Shown here piece after piece: positions 11,848-20,559 of a stretch of DNA of 64,000 bases. The position numbers and the translations under genes are program-made. Source of the DNA: Gracilariopsis chorda (Eukaryota; Rhodophyta; Florideophyceae; Gracilariales; Gracilariaceae); the NCBI GenBank assembly GCA_003194525.1, contig NBIV01000010.1, positions 558,001-622,000 on the forward strand, given 5' to 3'. Each line of letters begins with the position of its first letter. Position 1 is the stretch's first letter. The notes under the pieces are model-generated. The model was not told the origin of the DNA and searched no databases. It was given only the letters and a program-made list of their open reading frames with translations.

Positions 11848-12440
11848 TACTTCATCCGCACTTGCTGCATGGAAAGCTGTTTATCGTTACCAGCATTTCT
11901 CGCAGAGTGATTCGACTTTCGGGCATTGATGAACACGGGGAAATTTAGCAAAGCTTTTTCCTGCACCGCGTTGACTTTTTTTTCGAGTTTGCAGATTTGA
12001 AAGTCAAAAGTCGACAGTTTCCCATCAGATTGGCATCTCCAGCAACTCTGCATAAAACACGAGGACAAACGCTGAAGAAAATGATAATTGACTTTGGAAC
12101 GAACTTTTTTTCGCCGAGTCAGGTCTATGTTGGACTTACACGTGTCAGAACATCTGATGATGTGTTATTGCTTCATAATCAAGACGAGACGCCCCAAAAT
12201 GCGCAATATTTTCATCCAATGCCGGTAGAAATCAAATACCCTGTTCTAAAAGAAGCTGTAGACTTTGTAGACGGGCGGCATTAATTTGGCATAGTTTAGC
12301 TTACGCGTGAACCAAAGTTTGTGCGGATATCTTATGCAAACTTTCAACCGCGGTGCGAAACACGGCCTGCGACCGAACGTCGCTTTTTCTTGTAATTTGA
12401 TTTAAATTTTGGACGTTCTTCTGGCCTCATATGAGGTCAG
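11848..12440 (+). mobile_element. Helitron relic, 3' part (end of helicase)
   Basis: From about 11.98 kb the plus strand encodes FEFADLKVKSRQFPIRLA, then THKTRGQTL-like ATLHKTRGQTLK and FSPSQVYVGLTRVRTSDDV. This is the C-terminal helicase motif set (V/VI) of Helitron and Pif1 helicases, and ends at 12284. It continues the coding that stops at the Tc1 insertion. Beyond the stop lies about 150 bp of non-coding sequence with a perfect 12-bp palindrome CCTCATATGAGG at 12425-12436. The young LTR element then begins at 12441. Confidence 0.82.
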
Positions 12441-12702
12441 TGTCGGTCGCGAATGTTGCGGAATGTGCCAGACATTGCTGGAACACACGTGTAGAATGTT
12501 CCAGTAGTGTCTAGCACATTGCACGCTTTGTTGGCCCAGCAAAGACTACAGTATTTTAGTGATGCTGGCGCAAATTGTCGCTTTATTATTGGTTAGTGTG
12601 CAGCTCCAGAGGTCTCTAGAAGCCAATGGAGTAACCTAGACGCACACATGAGTAACTAGCAAGTAGAAATGCGTATTTGGCTCGTTTGTAGTGCCTCTAA
12701 AC

Positions 12703-12713
12703 ACTATAAAAAG
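12703..12713 (+). promoter_or_regulatory. TATA box of the Ty3/gypsy LTR
   Basis: ACTATAAAAAG in the first third of the LTR, the usual place for the U3 promoter. Transcription would start about 25-30 bases on. The copy in the 3' LTR lies near 18382. Confidence 0.6.
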
Positions 12714-12816
12714 AGGTTCTGAGCTTCGGACTTCGGTCTGAACTCACCTCAACAATCGACCAACATCTAAGCCCCACCCCCTATCAACCTTCAGCCACTT
12801 CAACTATCATCAACAA

Positions 12817-12871
12817 CCAGTGAGGCGTTCGCCACTGGATAAAGGGCTTCTAGTGAGGCGTGTGCCGCTAG
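12817..12871 (+). other. Two tandem hairpins in the LTR leader
   Basis: 12817-12838 pairs CCAGTG with CACTGG and closes with GGCG/CGCC. 12850-12871 pairs CTAG with CTAG around GGC/GCC. The two share the AGTGAGGCG core, and where the second has T for C in the 5' arm it has A for G in the 3' arm, so pairing is kept. They lie about 80-140 bases after the predicted start site, in the RNA leader. Confidence 0.5.
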
Positions 12872-13491
12872 TTGTCCAATAGGGTGGGGAAGTACCGTCG
12901 CTAAGACCGGTTGAAGCACCTTAGGCGTGGACGGGAGACGGGTAGTGTGTACCAAAGGTGTTTCTGTCGTCTGTGAGCCCCACCGGAGCTTTGCTCGGAT
13001 AAAGGTGTCGGTCGAAAGACCTGGTGATTTCCGGACGGAAGTACTTGACGGGAAGCTATCCGCAGGCGACGTGCCGTGCAACCTTTCCTGCAAAGGGCCA
13101 GCTTGGGTATAGAGTGAAAGCATATCCCACTGTTAGTAGCTCTCCTCGGGAAGCCCTGTAAGGATTGTATGCGCCTGCTTCTGGTTAGTGCAGAGGTAGG
13201 TAGGCTGCAGAATCCACTTCACATCCGGAGTGTCTGACCGGAAGCCGAGGGTCTGACCCTTAGTGATCCTTGACATAATTCTTGGGTTGCGCGCCGTTTC
13301 AACAAAGAAGTTAAGAAGTTTTATTTGGGGATTGAGCCTCTTGCTCTCCTTAGTGTTGTTTTATTTCATCGAGTGGGTTTAGTTCTTTTGATCCCACTGT
13401 TTTCAACTTGTTTTGGGGCTTTTAGCTACGAAGAGCACCCTTTTGGCTTTTATTATTACAACTTTTTGGCCCCCTGCGTCACCGTCTCGTG

Positions 13492-16400
13492 ATGGCGCCC
13501 ACATGGTACTCTCGAGGAGGGAGCTCTTCTGACTCTAACGCTGCCTTTACTTCTTATGACGGTTCTTCTATTGACGTCGTAAAGTTCTTCTTTTACTTTG
13601 AGAATGTTGCAATGAGAGGAAAGACTGACGAGGAAATGGCACTTGAGTTGCTCGGTTTCCTTGAGAACAAAGCCTTTGAGTTCTACTATGATTCTTATGC
13701 TGTTAATGGTTCACTTTCGGAAGAAGCAAAGGACTACCGCTCCGTTAAGCAAGCTTTCATCGATCGTTTTGGAAAAGCCGAGGAGCCTGAGGAAGATATA
13801 CGCCTTGCAATTTCTGCTAAATTGGATTATGCAGACTTGGTTGGTTCCTTGACCTATATGGACAACCTCTTCTTAAAGGCAGGATTCAACGCTAAGGCTA
13901 AGTTTGGTCTTTTGAAGAAAGCTGTAATGGAATACGCTGATCTACCCCAGTTCGTTGTTTTCCATGGCGCTGATGATTATGATGAGTTGAAGGTTCAAGT
14001 GAAAGCCTTTGATGCTGCCCGGAAGGCAATGGGGAACTACGTTTCATTAAGTACCCCACCTAAGCGTATTGTCCAAAACCACAGGTCTTCTGAAGAAACT
14101 ATCTCTCATGCTTTGGAGTCTAAGGTCGACAAACTCTCTGAGCAGTTTGCTCAGCTGTCATTAATGGTTAAGAAGACACAGACGGAGCGTCGAGACTACG
14201 AAAAGGTTTGTTCATACTGCAAGAAGCCGGGACATTATGCCTCACAATGTGACTCTAATCCGCACCGAGATACGCGATGCCCGCGTTGTGGGAAAATTGG
14301 ACACTCAGAGATCACTTGTTGGCGAAGAATCCGACCCGAAGAGACCCGAAAAGTATGGGATGCCAATGAGGAATCTAAAGAGTCACCATCTAATCTTCAG
14401 AAAGGATCCGACCCCGTATCAATTGTCACCGAAAACGCCGGGAATGCTGATGTAGTCGCCACAACCAAGAGAAGTGCTGACGGTGAAGCGTTGCCCAAAC
14501 AGCGCCGTTCAGACGGTGGTGCACCCATCCCGCTTTTGCTCAATCCAACAAGATACGAAGAGAGAGTTCGGAGACCTAAGGTTCATGAACAGAAAGTAAA
14601 GAAGCCGAAACAGAGGAAGTCGAAGAAGCAGAGTCTTCAAGACCATGCAAGCAAATATAACGTTCTCACTGAGCTCGCGAATGCCTCTTCCGGACTAACC
14701 TTTGGACAACTTATCAGAGGAGACGCAGATGATGCGAAGAAAGAGATTCGTAAGCTCATCGGTCGCAAAAGCAATGTTCGACGCCCTTTTGTTGGGCCAG
14801 TCGGTAAGCAGCCTAGACGTCTTAAGGCGGTCCCCGTTATGATATATGGGACTGCGACTGAAGCTTTGCTCGACTCTGGAGCTGTTCCAAACCTTATGTC
14901 AACCAAGCTGTGTGACAGGCTAGCACTGGAACCCAAGCATACGACGAAGAAGATAACTGTTGCCAATGGACAGAGCGCCGTGTGCAGAGGAATACTATAC
15001 GATATCCCTATATCCTTCAGGGGCGTCTCCGTTCCATTAGACTTTCTTGTTATTGATGGTCCGCCATTCGACATCATTGTGGGTTGTCCAACACTTGAAT
15101 CGTTCCAAGCCTGCCTTGACCTCGGAAATCAGCACGTGAAGATGAATATTGATGGAAAAAGAGTAACACTTGGCTTTGAATATGCTCGCGTCGAGATTTC
15201 AGACGAAGAGGGTTTCCAGACGGATAGCGACGACTTCACTTCAGATTCTGACGCCGCTATTGACTCTGATACTACTTCTGAAGATGAAGAACAACTCGTG
15301 GTTGCTCTAACAAAAAAGAACCATGGCGAGACTCCCGAAATGATCCCGCAATTGGACATCACTACCGATGAGCAGCACGAGAAGTTACTCTTTTCAAAAC
15401 TCTCGCACATTTCAGAGGATGAAAGAGACGACTTGGTTTCTTGTCTGAAGGACTCGAATGTAATCGCTTGGTCATTGAAAGACTTACGCCCAGCCGATGT
15501 GCCTGTTTCTCACTCTTTCGAGTTGACAGTTGACAAACCAATCTACTTCAGAGCCAGGAGGATGTCGCCAAAGCACAACGAGTTCGTACGCAAGGAGATT
15601 GATCTTCTTCTCGAAGCTGGTATCATTACCCCTTCAGCCTCTGCTTGGTCGTTTCCAATTGTCATTGCCTCGAAGAAAGATGGAAGCGCAAGTTTTTGTG
15701 TCGATTACAGAGAGCTGAACAGAGTCATGAAAGCTGACCGCTGGCCTTTGCCACGCATGGAAGAGATCTTTGACGAACTTGGAGGTTGCTGTGTCTTCAC
15801 TACGCTCGACCTGTTCTCTGGATACTGGCAAGTCAAGATGTCTGAGGATTGCAAAGAGATGACGACCTTTGTGTGCAGATACGGAACTTTCATGTTCGAA
15901 GTCATGCCATTTGGTCTCATGAATGCCCCTTCCACCTTTCAACGGATGATGGATCATGTGCTAAGAGGACTTCCATTCGTTCGGGTTTACATTGATGACG
16001 TTTTCATATTCTCAAGAAGCCTCAGAGAGCACGTGATTCACTTGAAGGCTGTGATTGGTCGGATTGCGAAGCATGGATTGAAGCTCAAACTGTCCAAATG
16101 TTTCTTTGCACTATCGGAGGTGTCTCTTCTAGGCCATGTCATCAACGGAGATGGAGTGCACGTGGACCAGGAGAAGATTGCTAAGATCCAGGATGCCCCA
16201 ATTCCTGCCACCACTACGGAACTACGATCTTTTCTGGGACTAGCCGGATACTATCGAAGGTTCATCAGAAACTTTGCTGAGACCTCCGCCGTGCTTCACA
16301 GTGCTACGTCGGGGACTAAGAAGCTGAGTTGGACCGGAGAGATGCTAGAAGCTTTCCACGGTCTGAAGAAAAAGATGACCGAGCCTCCGGTACTTTCATT

Positions 16401-16770
16401 TCCAAACTTCGAGCAGCCTTTCATTGTGGAAACGGACGCCTCTAGTGTTTCACTCGGCGCAGTTCTCTCTCAGAAAAAGAAAGATGGGAAGATACATCCT
16501 CTGCAGTTTGCCAGTCGTACTATGACCGCTGCGGAAAAGAACTACTCGGCATGTGAAAGAGAAGCATTGGCAGTTATCTTTGCTCTCAAGAAGTTCAGAT
16601 TGTATCTACTCTCGTCTGTTCCATTCAAGGTAATCACGGACCATATGGATTTACGATATGCATTTCAGAAGCGCGATATACATGGACGCTTAGCTCGCTG
16701 GCTAGACTTTCTGGCCGAGTATGACTTTGAAATAGTGTATCGCGCAGGCAAGGAGAATGGCGCAGCAGAT
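13492..16770 (+). CDS. Ty3/gypsy gag-protease-RT-RNase H coding region
   Basis: The frame opens with ATG inside the LTR and crosses the LTR end. Gag occupies roughly the first 230 codons. Two zinc knuckles follow (CSYCKKPGHYASQC and CPRCGKIGHSEITC, about 14.21-14.32 kb), then an aspartic protease with LLDSGAVPNLMS (about 14.87 kb). Reverse transcriptase has FCVDYRELNRV, FEVMPFGLMNAPSTFQR and YIDDVFIFS (about 15.69-16.01 kb), and RNase H has ETDASSVSLGAV and CEREALAVIFAL (about 16.43-16.6 kb). Gag and pol share one frame, so no frameshift is needed between them, as in several Ty3/gypsy lineages. Confidence 0.9.
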
Positions 16771-16839
16771 TATCTGTGAAGGATAGTTCACGGAGACGAG
16801 GTCGAGCCGTTAGAAGATGAAGGCGACCTTGCTTGAATG

Positions 16840-18070
16840 GCTGTTGAGCCTGACGACTTTTCCGGTCTTGAAACATACTACGCAAACATTGCGCGCTTCT
16901 TGTGTGGTCTGCCTACAGATGAGACTGATGCACGTCTCCGCCAAGCAATCCGACGAAATGCAAAGACATTCCTGGTCTGGGAAGGAAAATTGTTCAGAAG
17001 GATGCCAAACGCACTGCGAGTTGTTCCTGTTATTGGTCGGCGACAGATCATTATCAAGTCATTTCATGATGAGATTGGACACTGGGATTTGAAGACTACA
17101 AGGAAGTTCATCACTGAGAGATGCTGGTGGCCCACTATGCATGAAGATATCGGCAACTACGTCAAGAGTTGTGACGAATGCCAGAGACTCGCACCACTAC
17201 CAAGGTATTACAGCAACCTTCGGACTCCCATTTCCTCTCTCTTTGACGTCTTCTCGATTGATTTTGCAGGTCCTCTTCCGACTACCGAATCCGGAAACCG
17301 TTTCATTCTGGTTTGTGTTGAGCATTTGACTGGTTGGCCACTTGCCGTAGCGACAAAATGGTCTACGTCACAGGAGGTCATAGACTTCGTGAGAAAAGAG
17401 ATCATTGCCGTGTTTGGTTTCCCTCGTATCGTGGTGTCGGACAATGCTACATGCTTCACTTCTAAGTCGCTCGTCTCATTCATGGAGGACCATGGTATCA
17501 AATAGAAAACGGTCTTGGCGTACGCCCCCATGTCCAATGGCCGAGCTGAAAGGATGGTTGGTACTCTGAAAAGAGCAATAGGAAAGAAAGCTCTGGATAA
17601 TCGTTCAAGTTGGGACGAACACCTGCCTTCGGTTCTGTACGGATACCGGCGCAGACATCTTGCCAGTGGGATCTCTCCGTTCGAGTTGCTTTACGGCGTG
17701 AAACCACGTATGACCTCCGATGAAGGTGGTGTCATGGCACGAGTTGGGGACTCCTCCGACCGGTTCCGCTCAGTGGAGCTGCTCGCATCAAGGAATCATA
17801 GAGCTAAACGTTCTGCTCTGAGGCCTTTGAAGGAAGTCGATGCAGTCTCCATTACGAAGTTTGAAGTCGGTGATCTGGTCCTTGTGGCTCGTGGAAAGGC
17901 CCTGAACATTACCGTGAAATGGCCTGCTTTTTCCCCTAAGTACTTTGGCCCATGTCGTGTGGTGAGGGCTCACCATCCAAGGTACACGTTGGTTTCTCCA
18001 CACAACCGGTACACTCTCCATGGAATACACGCCCGTCGTTTGAAGAAGTACATTGCGCGCCCGATGGAAG
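16840..18070 (+). pseudogene. Ty3/gypsy integrase region
   Basis: An HHCC zinc-binding segment (HDEIGHWDLKTTRKFI, then CDECQRLAP) leads to a DDE core with FSIDFAGPLP, VVSDNATCF, then SNGRAERMVGTLKRAI, followed by a C-terminal domain ending near 18.07 kb (HGIHARRLKKY). This completes the Ty3/gypsy pol order of the young element. Confidence 0.85.
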
Positions 18071-18119
18071 GTTAGGTTTTCAGGTTGCCGCGGCGTGGCA
18101 ACCCTTGAGGTTGGGGTTG

Positions 18120-19182
18120 TGTCGGTCGCGAATGTTGCGGAATGTGCCAGACATTGCTGGAACACACGTGTAGAATGTTCCAGTAGTGTCTAGCACATTG
18201 CACGCTTTGTTGGCCCAGCAAAGACTACAGTATTTTAGTGATGCTGGCGCAAATTGTCGCTTTATTATTGGTTAGTGTGCAGCTCCAGAGGTCTCTAGAA
18301 GCCAATGGAGTAACCTAGACGCACACATGAGTAACTAGCAAGTAGAAATGCGTATTTGGCTCGTTTGTAGTGCCTCTAAACACTATAAAAAGAGGTTCTG
18401 AGCTTCGGACTTCGGTCTGAACTCACCTCAACAATCGACCAACATCTAAGCCCCACCCCCTATCAACCTTCAGCCACTTCAACTATCATCAACAACCAGT
18501 GAGGCGTTCGCCACTGGATAAAGGGCTTCTAGTGAGGCGTGTGCCGCTAGTTGTCCAATAGGGTGGGGAAGTACCGTCGCTAAGACCGGTTGAAGCACCT
18601 TAGGCGTGGACGGGAGACGGGTAGTGTGTACCAAAGGTGTTTCTGTCGTCTGTGAGCCCCACCGGAGCTTTGCTCGGATAAAGGTGTCGGTCGAAAGACC
18701 TGGTGATTTCCGGACGGAAGTACTTGACGGGAAGCTATCCGCAGGCGACGTGCCGTGCAACCTTTCCTGCAAAGGGCCAGCTTGGGTATAGAGTGAAAGC
18801 ATATCCCACTGTTAGTAGCTCTCCTCGGGAAGCCCTGTAAGGATTGTATGCGCCTGCTTCTGGTTAGTGCAGAGGTAGGTAGGCTGCAGAATCCACTTCA
18901 CATCCGGAGTGTCTGACCGGAAGCCGAGGGTCTGACCCTTAGTGATCCTTGACATAATTCTTGGGTTGCGCGCCGTTTCAACAAAGAAGTTAAGAAGTTT
19001 TATTTGGGGATTGAGCCTCTTGCTCTCCTTAGTGTTGTTTTATTTCATCGAGTGGGTTTAGTTCTTTTGATCCCACTGTTTTCAACTTGTTTTGGGGCTT
19101 TTAGCTACGAAGAGCACCCTTTTGGCTTTTATTATTACAACTTTTTGGCCCCCTGCGTCACCGTCTCGTGATGGCGCCCACA
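18120..19182 (+). repeat. 3' LTR of the young Ty3/gypsy element
   Basis: Same length and, as far as read, same sequence as 12441-13503. It is preceded by a G-rich stretch (GAGGTTGGGGTTG) that probably serves as polypurine tract. Confidence 0.95.
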
Positions 19183-19769
19183 GTCAGCAAGCCGCTCGGA
19201 TAGACACTAATGTTTGAGACATATGTTCCACTTTCTTTTCAGCCATATAAACGTGCATTTGTATTTTCAGGAGGCATCCATTGAGTTGTTTTATATTGAA
19301 GTTCCGCTGAGTTCCAAGGTTTTATACGGTGCGAATCGTGGCAGGTCAAATAGCGAAATGTGTTATGTCCGTCACGAACACGGCGCTGCTAGTAGTAAGG
19401 GTTTCTCTGCCAACCAGAACTGGGGCTTGACAATTAGAACGGAAAAAGGTCCATGTGCTTTGATCCACAGTAAAAGATACCACTACAAGGACAAGCGCTG
19501 GTGATGTTAGATTTGGTGTACGAGCTAACGCACTACAGGGATGCGACGCTCTCAGAATTGGAGAATCCAGGCTCAGACATAAAAACCCGAAAGCCACAAC
19601 CCAACGGGGCACTACTAGGCGCGCCCGAGCACAAACGTACAGAAAATTGACAGAGTTTTACAGACTGGTTGTAAAACCCCTAAAATCCCCTAAAAACCCC
19701 TAAAATCCCCAAACAGTACGAAAAAGGAAAAGGAAACAAATTAGAGTATGTGACGAAATGATAAGAATA
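19183..19769. other. Intergenic stretch with no recognisable gene
   Basis: After the target duplication GTCAG there is about 20 bp that could be the detached 3' tip of the Helitron (CCGCTCGG then CTAA at 19207-19210). A plus-strand open frame of 96 codons (19214-19504) matches nothing I know. Toward the end, a C-rich run lies in what would be the 3' untranslated region of the gene at 19770-20408. Confidence 0.5.
19673..19714 (+). repeat. Short C-rich repeat resembling telomere sequence
   Basis: Four consecutive units of the form AAAA(C/T)CCCCT (for example CCCCTAAAA) occupy about 40 bp. The pattern is close to the CCCTAAA/CCCTAAAA telomere repeats of plants and green algae, but with four C's. 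Units are not identical. Confidence 0.45.
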
Positions 19770-20408
19770 TTAAGATAAGAGTGGAATAGCGGCTTCAGAC
19801 TGTTGACTGGGGACGGTGGTTTGCTCGGGCACGAGATGGGCGACGCAGATCTTTAAAAACAAGAGCGGAACAAACCATTCAAGAAACGGGGTGGGCTTCC
19901 ACACATACAGGTCCTCGAACACGGCAACGAGAACGACCAGCATTCCGACAACGTTCTTCAAATAGAGCGGCACGCTGAGCACAAGTGCGGCGCCAAACAG
20001 CAAGGAGAGCGAAGCGGTTGCAAAAAACGTCCAATCATAAGCACGAAACAAGAGGGCGACTGCCAGAATATGCAGCGTGTGCGGCAGCACGAACAACAGA
20101 TGATGCGCCGCAGAGCGCCCCTGCCGATGGTACCATCGCTTAGAAGCGCGTGTAGAATTTGTCAAAACTCCTCCCGGAAGATCGATGGCAAGGAGGACGA
20201 AGACGACGGCTCGCAGACCAGAGTGAAGAAAGGAGGCTTGAAATGCCCTGTAAGACAAAACAAGGGCGAAGCAGACGGTTGGAACGAACTGAACGAACAA
20301 CTCTGCAGCGGTGGCATCGGGCCCGATGAAGCTGTCCAGCACGCCTAGAGGACCGGGACGCGGCTTTGGCGAAGGGGGTGAAGGTGGGCGTGAGGCAGAG
20401 GACGACAT
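19770..20408 (-). CDS. Polytopic membrane protein of unknown function
   Basis: 212 codons from ATG at 20406-20408, chosen as the first ATG in the open frame; upstream codons have only GTG and would lie close to the neighbouring gene's end. After a Ser/Pro-rich cytosolic-looking start (residues 1-28) there are about six hydrophobic segments, with a polar insert after the second reading TNSTRASKRWYHRQGRSAAHH. The segments FALVLSY, VVFVLLAIDLPGG, LLFVLPHTLHILAVALL, ATASLSLLFGAALVLSVPL, VVGMLVVLVAVF and FVPLLFLKICVAHLV fit membrane helices. I do not recognise the family. There is no obvious signal peptide. Its start is only 151 bp from the stop of the upstream gene on the same strand, typical of this gene-dense island. 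Confidence 0.75.
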   Translation of the reverse strand: MSSSASRPPSPPSPKPRPGPLGVLDSFIGPDATAAELFVQFVPTVCFALVLSYRAFQASFLHSGLRAVVFVLLAIDLPGGVLTNSTRASKRWYHRQGRSAAHHLLFVLPHTLHILAVALLFRAYDWTFFATASLSLLFGAALVLSVPLYLKNVVGMLVVLVAVFEDLYVWKPTPFLEWFVPLLFLKICVAHLVPEQTTVPSQQSEAAIPLLS

Positions 20409-20559
20409 TTGTGAGGTGTGCGCGAGAATGACTGCGGCTGACGTGGGAGCTGCGCAGGCGCACACGTCTTTAAGGCGGGAGTAACGGACGCGCGGCGGGC
20501 GCGCCAGTCACAGCGGCGCTTGTCGCAAGGCGCCAATGGGGCGGTGCTGCGTGGCAGCG

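Larger units (their letters stand above)
12441..13503 (+). repeat. 5' LTR of the young Ty3/gypsy element
   Basis: Starts TGTCGGTCGC and ends GCGCCCACA. It contains a TATA box near 12705 and the gag start codon at 13492-13494. The sequence TGGTACTCTCGA directly after the LTR is the expected primer-binding site, but I match only the TGG common to tRNA 3' ends. Confidence 0.95.
12441..19182 (+). mobile_element. Young Ty3/gypsy LTR retrotransposon, nearly whole
   Basis: Two 1063-bp LTRs (12441-13503 and 18120-19182), each starting TG and ending CA, enclose one gag-pol coding region. A 5-bp target duplication GTCAG flanks the element (12436-12440 and 19183-19187). The LTRs look identical wherever I compared them, so insertion is very recent. 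Order of parts: gag, two CCHC knuckles, protease, reverse transcriptase, RNase H, integrase, as in Ty3/gypsy. The pol region has about two breaks; otherwise it looks whole. It inserted downstream of the Helitron helicase. Confidence 0.95.

Noticed and set aside
12800-13123. A 107-codon minus-strand frame in the Ty3 LTR, repeated identically at 18479-18802
   Set aside because: It is duplicated only because the LTRs are identical, it resembles no protein, and it runs against the LTR transcript.
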